From positions 372,001-436,000 of the forward strand of contig MAAJ01000006.1 of assembly GCA_002163085.1 (NCBI GenBank): a stretch of DNA of 64,000 bases. Direction: 5' to 3'. This DNA is from Methylophaga sp. 42_25_T18 (GTDB taxonomy: Bacteria > Pseudomonadota > Gammaproteobacteria > Nitrosococcales > Methylophagaceae). The notes below the pieces were generated by a model. The model was not told the origin of the DNA. It saw nothing but the letters and a program-made list of their open reading frames with translations, and searched no databases. The translations under genes were made by a program, and so were the position numbers. Below, one piece after another: positions 17,486 to 25,948 of this stretch (the stretch's first letter is position 1; each line of letters opens with the position of its first letter).

Positions 17486-18487
17486 ATGAAAATAGTCATT
17501 ATTAGCGATGCTTGGGAGCCACAAGTTAATGGGGTTGTTCGCACGTTAAAACAAACTCGTGACCATCTCATTAAAATGGGCCATGAAGTCAGCATGTTAA
17601 CGCCGGAAGGTTATCGTACACTTCCCTGTCCGAGTTATCCGTCTATTCGGCTGGCTATTCTGCCCGGCCGAAAAGTATCGAAAGAATTATCGGCATTAAA
17701 CGCAGATGCAGTTCATATTGCCACCGAGGGTCCGTTAGGCATGGCGGCTAGAAGATGGTGTCTTCGCAATAAGGTGAAATTCACCACCTCTTACCACACT
17801 CAGTTTCCAGAATATCTGCGTTTACGACTCCCTCTGCCCTTATCGTGGTCCTATGCTTGGTTTCGACGTTTTCATGCTAAAGCCGAGCGAATCTTAGTGC
17901 CAACTGCATCGCAACAACAACGACTAGAATCTCATGGTTTTAAAAATGTCTGCGTTTGGGGCCGAGGTGTAGATACCCATCTTTTTACGCCTGAACATCC
18001 TCAACGGCTGAAACTAGCTAAACCTATCTTACTTAATATGGGTCGCGTGGCAGTTGAAAAAAATATTGATGCATTTCTATCCTTAGAGTTACCCGGCAGC
18101 AAGGTTGTCGTTGGCGATGGACCTGATATTGAATTGTTCCAAAAACGTTATCCAGATGTGCTGTTCACCGGTGCCAAGTTTGGTAAAGATCTTGCCTCAT
18201 GGGTCGCGGCTGCCGATGTTTTTGTTTTCCCAAGTAAAACGGATACCTTCGGTTTAGTACTTCTCGAAGCAATGGCGTGCGGCGTTCCCGTGGCCGCCTA
18301 TCCAGTCACCGGCCCCAAAGATGTTATTAACGATGGCATCACCGGCTGCTTGAATGACAATCTTGAAATAGCCATAAATAAGGCTTTAACTTTAGACTCA
18401 AAGGCCTGTATTAACTATGCGCAGTACAATAGCTGGCAAGCCTGCACGGAAGTGTTTGCTCAGCATATGCATAGTAATGATCCCTGA
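17486..18487 (+). CDS. GT4-family glycosyltransferase
   Basis: 333 residues with the GT-B fold of family 4. N-terminal SDAWEPQVNGVVRTL (~7-21) is the typical loop of alpha-mannosyltransferase/digalactosyl-type enzymes; C-terminal VFPSKTDTFGLVLLEAMACG (~245-264) holds the EX7E-type nucleotide-sugar motif. It resembles enzymes that glycosylate membrane lipids such as diacylglycerol or phosphatidylinositol. It begins one base after the phosphoesterase stop codon and is certainly co-translated with it. Donor and acceptor cannot be deduced from sequence alone. Confidence 0.85.
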   Translation: MKIVIISDAWEPQVNGVVRTLKQTRDHLIKMGHEVSMLTPEGYRTLPCPSYPSIRLAILPGRKVSKELSALNADAVHIATEGPLGMAARRWCLRNKVKFTTSYHTQFPEYLRLRLPLPLSWSYAWFRRFHAKAERILVPTASQQQRLESHGFKNVCVWGRGVDTHLFTPEHPQRLKLAKPILLNMGRVAVEKNIDAFLSLELPGSKVVVGDGPDIELFQKRYPDVLFTGAKFGKDLASWVAAADVFVFPSKTDTFGLVLLEAMACGVPVAAYPVTGPKDVINDGITGCLNDNLEIAINKALTLDSKACINYAQYNSWQACTEVFAQHMHSNDP

Positions 18488-18690
18488 AAAGAGTAAGTAT
18501 TAACCAGCCATCACCAATCAGACCTCTTGGTGTTTATAACAACAGCTTTTAACTTTTGTTGTAATTTAGCGACGTATACAACACCTTCAGCGTATTCTAT
18601 TACCTTATATACAACAGATAACTTGATTACGATCGGTGTCCATGAGATTATTCGGAAGGATTTTAAAAATATTTTAGGACTTTTTTGTAT

Positions 18691-19407
18691 ATGACTACAC
18701 TCATCTCATTAATGAAAGCAGGGCTATTAGCCTGTCTTCTAATCGTCAGTGGTTGTGCCACGACTAATAACGCTAATGACCCGCTTGAGGGTTATAACCG
18801 TGTCATGTACAAAATCAATAGTGCAGCTGATACAGTCATCATCAAGCCAGCGGCTAAAGTATACGATGCCATACTTCCTGACCCAATCAGTCACGGTGTA
18901 AGTAACTTCTTCAGCAACTTGAATGAAATTACCGTGATTTTGAATGACTTGCTACAACTTAAGTTTGGTCAAGCATTCCACGATACAGGCCGTTTTGTAT
19001 TAAATAGTACGGTTGGTATTGGTGGTCTATTTGATGTGGCCGGCCATGCGGGTTATGAAAAACATGACGAAGACTTCGGCCAAACATTAGGTGTTTGGGG
19101 TGTTGGCCCAGGTCCATATCTTGTGTTACCAATCTTTGGTCCTCGTGACCTTAGGGATACCGTTGGCCTAGTGGGTGATTACTACACAGATCCTGTCACT
19201 TACGTAAAAGGGCCTGGTGCTCAAAATGCATTCCGTGGTGTGCGAGCGGTTGATACACGTGCTAATTTGCTAAAAGCAGAAAAAGTATTAGATGAGGCTG
19301 CACTTGATGAGTACAGTTATGTGCGTGATGCTTATCTGCAACGTCGTCAAAACTTAGTTTATGATGGCAATCCACCAGAAGAAGATTTTGACGTATTCTC
19401 TGAGTAA
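18691..19407 (+). CDS. mlaA: outer membrane lipid asymmetry lipoprotein MlaA (VacJ)
   Basis: 238 residues from ATG 18691 (a TTG two codons earlier is less likely). Lipoprotein signal with lipobox IVSGC. The mature part is classic MlaA: DPLEGYNRVMYKIN, FFSNLNEITVILNDLLQ, STVGIGGLFDVA, HDEDFGQTLGVWGVG, GPYLVLPIFGPRDLRD. It removes misplaced phospholipids from the outer leaflet of the outer membrane and passes them to periplasmic MlaC. The other mla genes are not in the window; mlaA sits upstream of yrbG, where enterobacteria have mlaFEDCB. A terminator follows. Confidence 0.95.
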   Translation: MTTLISLMKAGLLACLLIVSGCATTNNANDPLEGYNRVMYKINSAADTVIIKPAAKVYDAILPDPISHGVSNFFSNLNEITVILNDLLQLKFGQAFHDTGRFVLNSTVGIGGLFDVAGHAGYEKHDEDFGQTLGVWGVGPGPYLVLPIFGPRDLRDTVGLVGDYYTDPVTYVKGPGAQNAFRGVRAVDTRANLLKAEKVLDEAALDEYSYVRDAYLQRRQNLVYDGNPPEEDFDVFSE

Positions 19408-19452
19408 GTCATAATCGATGGGACAAGACGTTCCTAGCAACATATAATAAAC

Positions 19453-19479
19453 AGCCGGGCTTATAGCCCGGCTTTTTTA
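19453..19479 (+). terminator. rho-independent terminator of mlaA
   Basis: A perfect 8-bp GC-rich stem (AGCCGGGC / GCCCGGCT) with loop TTATA, followed by six T residues, 46 nt after the mlaA stop codon. Confidence 0.92.
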
Positions 19480-19504
19480 TTTAACTGATTATTATTTTAT
19501 ATTT

Positions 19505-20491
19505 ATGACTACTGCGCTTTTTGTTCTCGCTATTATTACTGGCTTTGCTGTTCTAATCTGGGGTGCCGATCGTTTTGTCGATGGTGCAGCCAATATTGCG
19601 ACTAACTTTGGCGTATCTCCTCTTATTGTCGGTTTAACCATTGTTGGTTTTGGTACCTCAGCACCTGAAATGCTGGTATCAGCTTTAGCATCTATCGATG
19701 GTGCTCCAGCGCTTGGCGTAGGTAATGCATTAGGTTCCAATATTGCCAATATAGGTATGGTGCTCGGCATCACTATTCTAGTAACGCCTCTCGCCGTCAA
19801 TTCAGAAACGCTAAATCGCGAATTCCCAATGTTAGCGTTAGTCATGGCATTAGCCTTGTATCTGCTCTGGGATAAATTTTTAGGTTACTCCGACGGGCTT
19901 ATATTATTCGCCGGTTTTATCTTTACTTTATTTGGCATGGCCTATCTCGCAATTCGTAGTAGTAAAGAAGATCCGCTTGAACAAGAATTTGAGCAAGAAT
20001 ACGCACAGCCTAAGATGACAACCAAGCAATCCGTCCTTAGTTTCATTGTTGGCCTAGCTGCATTACTTATAGGCTCAAAAGCCTTAGTCTGGGGCGCAGT
20101 AGGTGTGGCCAATTTATTAGGTGTCAGCGAACTAATTATTGGTCTGACAATTGTCGCTATCGGCACTAGCTTGCCAGAATTAGCTGCATCAATTATTTCA
20201 GTATTGAAAAATGAACATGATATTGCGGTGGGTAATATTTTAGGGTCAAATATCTTTAATATTTTAGCCGTCTTAGCCATGCCGGGTCTGATTCAGCCTT
20301 CCACAATAGATTCGGCGGTGATCGAACGAGACTTTATATTTATGGTGGCATTATTTGTCATGTTGTACTTATTTTCTCGCACAGGTAAAAAAGGTCATAT
20401 CGGGCGGCTTGCAGGTTCATCCCTGTTACTGGTCTATGTTGCCTATAATGGTTTATTAGCTTATCAAAGCACGATAGGAATGACTGCGTGA
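19505..20491 (+). CDS. yrbG: calcium/sodium antiporter (YrbG family)
   Basis: 328 residues, K+-dependent Na+/Ca2+ exchanger-like protein with about ten membrane segments in two homologous halves. Each half has the alpha-repeat motif: GFGTSAPEMLVS plus LGSNIANIG (~40-85) and AIGTSLPELAAS plus LGSNIFNIL (~217-255), whose acidic and polar residues bind the cations. An acidic cytoplasmic loop (DPLEQEFEQEY) separates the halves. The final 4 nt overlap kdsD (GTGA), starting the KDO/Lpt operon as in other gammaproteobacteria. Confidence 0.93.
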   Translation: MTTALFVLAIITGFAVLIWGADRFVDGAANIATNFGVSPLIVGLTIVGFGTSAPEMLVSALASIDGAPALGVGNALGSNIANIGMVLGITILVTPLAVNSETLNREFPMLALVMALALYLLWDKFLGYSDGLILFAGFIFTLFGMAYLAIRSSKEDPLEQEFEQEYAQPKMTTKQSVLSFIVGLAALLIGSKALVWGAVGVANLLGVSELIIGLTIVAIGTSLPELAASIISVLKNEHDIAVGNILGSNIFNILAVLAMPGLIQPSTIDSAVIERDFIFMVALFVMLYLFSRTGKKGHIGRLAGSSLLLVYVAYNGLLAYQSTIGMTA

Positions 20492-21468
20492 CCAATACTC
20501 AATCCCAGCAACTACAATCGCTCGGTTTAGCGGTAATCAATACCGAGCTCGAGGCTATTTCAGCACTACGTGATCGCATTGATGACAACTTCATTTCAGC
20601 TTGCCAATATCTGTTGAAATGTGAAGGTCGAATTGTGGTGATTGGCATGGGTAAGTCAGGTCATATCGGAGGCAAGATCGCGGCTACATTGGCGAGCACT
20701 GGTAGCCCTGCATTTTTTGTTCATCCTGGTGAAGCCAGCCATGGCGATCTGGGCATGATTACCGATAAAGACGTAGTCTTAGCCCTCTCAAACTCCGGCG
20801 AAACCAGTGAAATTCTAACCATCTTGCCGTTAATCAAACGTCTAGGTGTGCCTCTGATCACCATGACTGGTAAAACTCAGTCAACGTTGGCTAACAGTGC
20901 CGATGCCCATCTTGATGTCAGTGTCGACAAAGAAGCTTGCCCATTGGGCCTAGCACCAACATCAAGCACAACAGCCACCTTAGTTATGGGCGATGCATTA
21001 GCCATTGCCTTATTAGAAGCACGCGGTTTTACCGCCGAAGATTTTGCCTTGTCACACCCCGGCGGCAATCTTGGTCGGCGCTTACTACTGCATGTCAGTG
21101 ATATTATGCATACCGGTGACACTATTCCACTGGTTGATCAAAATGCTTTAATCAGTGATGCCTTGATTGAAATGACTGAAAAAGGTTTAGGTATGACTGC
21201 GGTTATGGATGAACACAATAAAATTATCGGCATTTTCACTGATGGTGATTTACGGCGGGTCTTAGCTCAAACGGTAGATGTACATACCGCACAACTGACA
21301 GACTTTATAACTAAAGACTGTAAAACGGGCCAAGCTGACATGTTGGCTGCTGAAGCCTTAGAACTGATGCAACGTCATAAGATTAATGCATTATTAATTC
21401 TCAATAATGAACAACAACTTGTGGGCGCTCTGAATATGCATGACTTATTACGCGCCGGCGTGGTTTAA
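20488..21468 (+). CDS. kdsD: D-arabinose 5-phosphate isomerase KdsD
   Basis: 326 residues. An SIS sugar-isomerase domain (~40-180) with GMGKSGHIGGKIAATLASTG, the HPGEASHGDLGM metal/substrate loop and ALSNSGETSE, followed by tandem CBS domains (~205-326). It converts ribulose 5-phosphate to arabinose 5-phosphate, the first committed precursor of KDO in LPS core synthesis. The start is GTG, overlapping the stop of yrbG by 4 nt, which implies translational coupling. Confidence 0.96.
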   Translation: MTNTQSQQLQSLGLAVINTELEAISALRDRIDDNFISACQYLLKCEGRIVVIGMGKSGHIGGKIAATLASTGSPAFFVHPGEASHGDLGMITDKDVVLALSNSGETSEILTILPLIKRLGVPLITMTGKTQSTLANSADAHLDVSVDKEACPLGLAPTSSTTATLVMGDALAIALLEARGFTAEDFALSHPGGNLGRRLLLHVSDIMHTGDTIPLVDQNALISDALIEMTEKGLGMTAVMDEHNKIIGIFTDGDLRRVLAQTVDVHTAQLTDFITKDCKTGQADMLAAEALELMQRHKINALLILNNEQQLVGALNMHDLLRAGVV

Positions 21469-21483
21469 AAATAGGATTTTTAG

Positions 21484-22005
21484 ATGCAAGATATATTAAC
21501 TCGCACCAAAGATATCAAACTCGTTATTTTTGATGTTGATGGCGTCTTAACTGACGGCAGCATCATCATTGGTGACGATGGCGAAGAATACAAAGCCTTT
21601 CATTCCCGTGATGGTCATGGGATGAAACTCCTACAATATACTGGGGTCGAAATCGGCATTATCACCGGTCGCACCTCACAAGTAGTAGAGCATCGCATGA
21701 CCAGCTTGGGCATTAACCATGTTTACCAAGGGCAAAAAGTAAAATTACCCGCCTTCGAAGCACTGCTTGAGCAATTAGATTTAAAGCCTGAACAATGTGC
21801 CTATGTGGGTGATGATTGGGTAGATTTAGCTATTATGAGTCGTGTCGGACTGGCTATCGCAGTGCAAGATGCCGATCCAGTAGTCAAAAAACATGCTCAT
21901 TGGACCACGCCCGCTAGAGGTGGCAAAGGTGCTGCCCGTGAAGTATGTGAATTAATTATGGAAGGACAGGGAACCCTGCAGGACCAAATTGAACGCCATT
22001 TCTAA
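21484..22005 (+). CDS. kdsC: KDO 8-phosphate phosphatase KdsC
   Basis: 173 residues, HAD-superfamily C0-type phosphatase without a cap domain. Motif I DVDGVLTDG (~18-26) has the nucleophile and general acid Asp residues, motif II GIITGRTS, and motif III/IV YVGDDWVDLAIM. It removes phosphate from KDO 8-phosphate. It starts 15 nt after kdsD, and the TTG start of lptC lies inside its last codons (17-nt overlap). Confidence 0.96.
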   Translation: MQDILTRTKDIKLVIFDVDGVLTDGSIIIGDDGEEYKAFHSRDGHGMKLLQYTGVEIGIITGRTSQVVEHRMTSLGINHVYQGQKVKLPAFEALLEQLDLKPEQCAYVGDDWVDLAIMSRVGLAIAVQDADPVVKKHAHWTTPARGGKGAAREVCELIMEGQGTLQDQIERHF

Positions 22006-22561
22006 CCTATCTGCTGCAGCCAAGTTTTATCTAGCACTCTTTGCATTAGCCACGTTATGGCTGATCTTTAATAGTGGTGCTGATGAGGATGAGGTTCAGC
22101 CAGAAATACATCGCAGCAGCGACTATGCGATGACTGATTTCACTTTAACGGTGATGGATGAGGTAGGCCTGCCTTCTCGTATTATTAAAGGCAAAGAAAT
22201 GGCTCACTACCCAGAAGATGACAGCACCGAAATTATATATCCCATTGCTCGCTTTTTAGAACCAGAGAAAGATACCTGGGTTGTAACAGCCAATAAAGGC
22301 TCAACGCAAGGTAAAGGTGAAAATATATTACTTTCTGGTAATGTAGTGATTACTCGTGAAAACAACCAAGAAATCGAATTACTGACAGAAGAACTTAATT
22401 TAGATACCGTCTATAACACGGCCTACACAGATCTTCCCGTCTCAATTAAATCTGCTCATGGCGAAACTGACTCCGTTGGTTTACATGCCGCCATGGAAGA
22501 CAAAGCAATTAACCTACACTCCCAAGTGAGGGGACAATACGATGCACCAACACCTGACTAA
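21989..22561 (+). CDS. lptC: LPS export protein LptC
   Basis: 190 residues with one N-terminal membrane anchor (FYLALFALATLWLIF, ~14-28) and a periplasmic beta-jellyroll. It links the inner-membrane LptB2FG extractor to the periplasmic LptA bridge. Family-like segments are DYAMTDFTLTVMDEVG, KGKEMAHYPEDDST and the strand GENILLSGNVVI. TTG at 21989 inside kdsC is the only start that keeps the cytoplasmic N-terminus. lptA begins before its end (20-nt overlap). Primary sequence conservation is low in this family, so context carries part of the call. Confidence 0.92.
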   Translation: MNAISNLSAAAKFYLALFALATLWLIFNSGADEDEVQPEIHRSSDYAMTDFTLTVMDEVGLPSRIIKGKEMAHYPEDDSTEIIYPIARFLEPEKDTWVVTANKGSTQGKGENILLSGNVVITRENNQEIELLTEELNLDTVYNTAYTDLPVSIKSAHGETDSVGLHAAMEDKAINLHSQVRGQYDAPTPD

Positions 22562-23381
22562 ATTCTTATTCATTACCTTAGGTCTAATTCCAGCCTTAGC
22601 TTTGGCGCTGCCCAGTGATCGTGAGCAACCGATAAATATCGAAGCCGATCATGCACAACTTGATGATGAACGTGGCGTCACTCAATACAAAGGCAACGCC
22701 ATCCTTACTCAAGGTACCTTACGTATTACGGGTGACATCATTACTTTTTATTACGATGATGATCAGCAAATCACCAAAACGATTGCTGAAGGTAATCTTG
22801 CTACATATCAACAAATTCACAAAGCCGGTGAAGATCCAGTTAAGGCGCGAGCCATACAAATGGAATATCACGCTAAAACCCAAAAAATATACTTGCTGGG
22901 TGATGGTTATGTATTGAAAGATGGAGATAAAGTTACCGGAAACCGAATTGAATATGACATCACTAAAAACATTGTGCACGTTAATTCTGGACCAGTACAA
23001 ATAGGTGATAAAACCCAACAGAGTACCGGCCGTGTTCATATCATTATTCAACCACCTGGCAGTAAAAAAGCTAAGAAACCGGCTAAAAAAGCAACAAAGC
23101 CTGCCGCTCCAAAAGCGCCAGCTGCAACTACTGAACTAGAACAAAAAAGTGACGTTCAAGAAACTAAAGAAGCTGAAAAGTACCCTACGGCTACGACCAC
23201 AACACACTTAAACTTACGTACCGGCCCCGGAACGCAATATGAAAAACTCGGTACATTCAGACCTAACACTGAAGTCATCGTACTGACCAATCAAAAAGAG
23301 TGGGTGCAAGTGCGCGGCACTATTAACGCTAAACCAGTTATCGGCTGGGTCAGTCGTCGTTATATCGAACTGAATAACTAA
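22542..23381 (+). CDS. lptA: LPS transport periplasmic protein LptA fused to an SH3 domain
   Basis: 279 residues, about 95 longer than usual LptA. Signal peptide ends near ALALA/L (~22). Residues ~24-170 are an ordinary LptA/OstA jellyroll ([61 protein letters not shown]). A Lys/Ala/Pro linker (~171-213) leads to a bacterial SH3 domain (~215-277: [31 protein letters not shown]). LptA polymerises across the periplasm to carry LPS; bacterial SH3 domains often bind peptidoglycan, so the fusion may anchor the bridge to the wall (inference). It is embedded between lptC and lptB with no frame disturbance. Confidence 0.95.
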   Translation: MHQHLTKFLFITLGLIPALALALPSDREQPINIEADHAQLDDERGVTQYKGNAILTQGTLRITGDIITFYYDDDQQITKTIAEGNLATYQQIHKAGEDPVKARAIQMEYHAKTQKIYLLGDGYVLKDGDKVTGNRIEYDITKNIVHVNSGPVQIGDKTQQSTGRVHIIIQPPGSKKAKKPAKKATKPAAPKAPAATTELEQKSDVQETKEAEKYPTATTTTHLNLRTGPGTQYEKLGTFRPNTEVIVLTNQKEWVQVRGTINAKPVIGWVSRRYIELNN

Positions 23382-23397
23382 AAGGACAGTCGGCTAC

Positions 23398-24123
23398 ATG
23401 AGCATTTTATCTGCCCAGCAGTTATCAAAAAAATTTGGTGATCGCACCGTTGTTAATGATATTTCTTTAGAAGTAAACAGTGGTGAAATTGTCGGTTTAT
23501 TAGGCCCCAATGGTGCAGGTAAAACCACCACGTTTTATATGATCGTAGGTCTTATTCCGGTTGACCATGGCACTATCTTCCTTGATCAACAAGAGCTCAC
23601 CCATGACCCGATTCATTTTCGTGCTCAACTCGGCATAGGTTACTTGCCACAAGAAGCCTCGGTCTTTCGTAAACTCAGCGTTGAAGATAATCTCTATGCC
23701 ATTATCGAAACCCGTGATGAATTAACTGAAAATGCGAAACAAGATTTATTAGAACGATTATTGGCCGATTTTCATATCGACCATATCCGTAAGTCTATGG
23801 GTATGGCACTCTCTGGTGGTGAACGCCGCCGTGTTGAAATCGCCCGTGCTTTAGCCATGGATCCACAATTTATCTTATTGGATGAACCCTTTGCTGGTGT
23901 TGATCCGATTTCAGTATTGGATATTCAAGGCATAATCAAAGAACTGGCCGAACGCGGCATCGGCATATTAATCACCGACCATAATGTTCGTGAGACGTTA
24001 AAGGTATGTGAACGTGCTTATATCTTTAATGAAGGTGAAGTGATTGCCCGTGGCACACCAGAACATATCCTTGAAGATAAACAAGTGCTCAGTGTTTATT
24101 TGGGCCGTGATTTTAGGCTTTAG
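23398..24123 (+). CDS. lptB: LPS export ABC transporter ATP-binding protein LptB
   Basis: 241 residues, same length as E. coli LptB. Walker [10 protein letters not shown] (~37-45), Q-loop [16 protein letters not shown] signature [15 protein letters not shown] (~139-153), Walker [14 protein letters not shown] and switch His in [10 protein letters not shown]. It powers extraction of LPS from the inner membrane with LptFG. It follows lptA by 16 nt and ends the kdsD-lptB operon. In many gammaproteobacteria rpoN and hpf come next; here they do not. Confidence 0.97.
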   Translation: MSILSAQQLSKKFGDRTVVNDISLEVNSGEIVGLLGPNGAGKTTTFYMIVGLIPVDHGTIFLDQQELTHDPIHFRAQLGIGYLPQEASVFRKLSVEDNLYAIIETRDELTENAKQDLLERLLADFHIDHIRKSMGMALSGGERRRVEIARALAMDPQFILLDEPFAGVDPISVLDIQGIIKELAERGIGILITDHNVRETLKVCERAYIFNEGEVIARGTPEHILEDKQVLSVYLGRDFRL

Positions 24124-24217
24124 AAAACCAACTATTTCAGAATGTGATATGTCTGCTTTCGACCGATAGTAGACACATACATGTAATATCTGAATTTACA
24201 AATTATGAGGTTCACCA

Positions 24218-24412
24218 ATGACCAAAATTGATGATAAGGTCGAAAAATTACTCGCTAAACATCCTAGTTTAACGAAACTTGACGCAATTAAGATCGTAAC
24301 TGAGAAAAATGAGCGCAAGAAGAAAAAGCGTGTGGAAAAAACAGATAGAAGTAACGCCAAAAAGCTTAAGAACGAGGCAAACCGCCCCGAACGGGATGAA
24401 GTTGACTCTTGA
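24218..24412 (+). CDS. small highly charged hypothetical protein
   Basis: 64 residues, about half of them charged (Lys, Glu, Asp, Arg), helical in character (DDKVEKLLAKHPSLTKLDAIKIVTEK then NERKKKKRVEKTDRSNAKKLK). No signal peptide or membrane segment. GAGGT precedes ATG by 7 nt, which supports real translation. I do not recognise a family; the basic C-terminal half could bind nucleic acid, but nothing proves this. Confidence 0.5.
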   Translation: MTKIDDKVEKLLAKHPSLTKLDAIKIVTEKNERKKKKRVEKTDRSNAKKLKNEANRPERDEVDS

Positions 24413-24804
24413 GCACATAACAAGCTGTTGTAGTGCGTTGCAGTCGCTTAGTTCCCGCACTTACGTAAAATTTTAACGTGTTGCATCGACCGGTTGAATC
24501 CACAACCCAAAGCGGACATTCGATTCTTTGATAAAGAATCAATATCATTCAATGCCCTTGGATATTGCTTATCGTTAAAAAATATGGAATATTAGTTCAA
24601 ATGCAAATAGGTGGATATAGTTCTTCGACTGTACCGCCTTACTCGTATAAAGGACTAAATTGATTGAAGAAAGGGAAATTTATTCATGAAAACAGCCTCA
24701 TCCTTGATACTGAAAATTATCGAAATAAATCCTGGCTCCTATTTGCCATAAAACCACTTATTTACCCCCCTAATTTTGGCAGATAAAATGCCATCAGGTT
24801 ATTT
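24413..24804. other. 392-nt gene-free stretch with repeat and hairpin
   Basis: No gene could be supported here. It holds a 44-nt dispersed repeat (24478-24521), directly followed by a short perfect hairpin GATTCTTT-gat-AAAGAATC (24522-24540). The rest, up to the lipoprotein gene at 24805, is AT-rich without a recognisable site. Confidence 0.6.
24478..24521 (-). repeat. 44-nt dispersed repeat, copy A
   Basis: Read on the minus strand this starts GAATGTCCGCTTTGGG and ends CAACCGGTCGATGCAACAC. A second copy in the opposite orientation lies at 25830-25873 and matches at 37 of 44 positions by my alignment. Together they enclose two small lipoprotein genes. Confidence 0.7.
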
Positions 24805-25272
24805 ATGAAACACTTCCGAACACCATTTAAGTTTTTACTATTAGGTTTATTAAGTAGTCTGTTTTTGAGCGGTTGCGTCGACAGAAATACTGCAAAATTT
24901 AAACTTGAACCAGATCTCAAAGCCTCAGCATATACACAAATTCCGCTAAAAGTTGGTGATGTTCTTGGGTTTACTGCACTCAATATAAAAAATACAGAAG
25001 AACTGATTTTTCAGAAATGTGGTGTTCCATGTAATACCGCTAAGGTAATCAGTGAATGGGATGCAAGTGATTTTCAAAAAAATGAAACACAATGGATTAC
25101 ATTAACTGAGTCCGGGCATTATTATTTTTGGATTCTAAAAACGCTAGAAAATGGTGAAATAGGTCCGGTATATGGAGAAAGTGAAAGCAACCAAGCTGAA
25201 CTCTACACGGTGCACTATGTGTCAGGTACTTCTGTATTAATAAAATTTGATACATCGGTGACGGAAAAATAA
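24805..25272 (+). CDS. hypothetical lipoprotein
   Basis: 155 residues with a lipoprotein signal peptide (KFLLLGLLSSLFLSGC, Cys at ~24). The mature part has no motif I recognise; it contains a Cys pair (QKCGVPCNTAKV, ~72) and looks beta-rich. It is followed 82 nt later by another small lipoprotein gene, and both lie between the inverted copies of a 44-nt repeat, which suggests an accessory segment. Confidence 0.6.
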   Translation: MKHFRTPFKFLLLGLLSSLFLSGCVDRNTAKFKLEPDLKASAYTQIPLKVGDVLGFTALNIKNTEELIFQKCGVPCNTAKVISEWDASDFQKNETQWITLTESGHYYFWILKTLENGEIGPVYGESESNQAELYTVHYVSGTSVLIKFDTSVTEK

Positions 25273-25354
25273 TTATCCTAAAAAAAGAGTCCTGTGTACT
25301 CACGTTGGTAGCTAGGGTCTCGTTACCTATATCGTTATAAACGTTGGAGAAAAA

Positions 25355-25732
25355 GTGAAACATTTACTAATTATTTTCATATTACTATTAGTGTCTGGTT
25401 GTTCAACTAAACAAGTATTGCCAACTCCAAACAAAGCTTTCCTTGAAGGCCATGATTCATTTCACCTTTTTGGTGTATCAACTACAGTGATGTTTAAGGA
25501 GTTAGATGGAAATAAATTAGGTGATTACTGGAAAGGATACCCATTCCAATTAAATGTTGAGCCGGGACAACATGAAGTAAAAGTCAGATGTTCATCTATA
25601 CAATCAAAGTACAACACCTCTGCTGAAAGATCATTCAACCTGTTTTTTGAGGCGGATAAAAAATACACCTTTTCAATGCTAATACACCCCAAAAACCTAT
25701 GTTCTATTAATGTGAAAGAGCAGCAATCATAA
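25355..25732 (+). CDS. hypothetical lipoprotein
   Basis: 125 residues starting with GTG (GGAG five nt before it). Lipobox LLVSGC with Cys at ~16. The mature part contains QLNVEPGQHEVKVRC and KYTFSMLIHP, resembling small periplasmic beta-sandwich lipoproteins in which the chain PGxHxVxV is common; no function can be given. The stop codon lies at the edge of a perfect 20-bp palindrome. Confidence 0.6.
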   Translation: MKHLLIIFILLLVSGCSTKQVLPTPNKAFLEGHDSFHLFGVSTTVMFKELDGNKLGDYWKGYPFQLNVEPGQHEVKVRCSSIQSKYNTSAERSFNLFFEADKKYTFSMLIHPKNLCSINVKEQQS

Positions 25733-25751
25733 ACATTGTTATAACAATGTT
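25732..25751. repeat. perfect 20-bp palindrome
   Basis: AACATTGTTATAACAATGTT is its own reverse complement and starts in the stop codon of the preceding lipoprotein gene. As RNA it forms an 8-bp stem with a TATA loop; the T tract after it is short, so it is at best a weak terminator and could instead be a protein-binding site. Confidence 0.5.
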
Positions 25752-25829
25752 GTTTGAGTGAAGAACGAATACAATCGGCATGGTTTCATGCTGAATAAGC
25801 CTATACTTTGTTCGACATCACCTTAAAAT

Positions 25830-25873
25830 GAATGACCGCTTTTGGCGGTGGCCTCAACCGGTCGACGCAACAC
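25830..25873 (+). repeat. 44-nt dispersed repeat, copy B
   Basis: Starts GAATGACCGCTTTTGG and ends CAACCGGTCGACGCAACAC. It is the inverted partner of the copy at 24478-24521 (37 of 44 identical). It lies between the second lipoprotein gene and the end of the M23 peptidase gene. Confidence 0.7.
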
Positions 25874-25948
25874 ATGCATTAAATCAAGTCTTAATTGCTC
25901 ATAAAGCAAGATTAAAGTCTAACAATGGCCAGCAAAGATAGCGTTTTA

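Noticed and set aside
24478..25873. Integron attC sites
   Set aside because: The 44-nt repeats lack the GTTRRRY and RYYYAAC core motifs, and no integrase gene is present.
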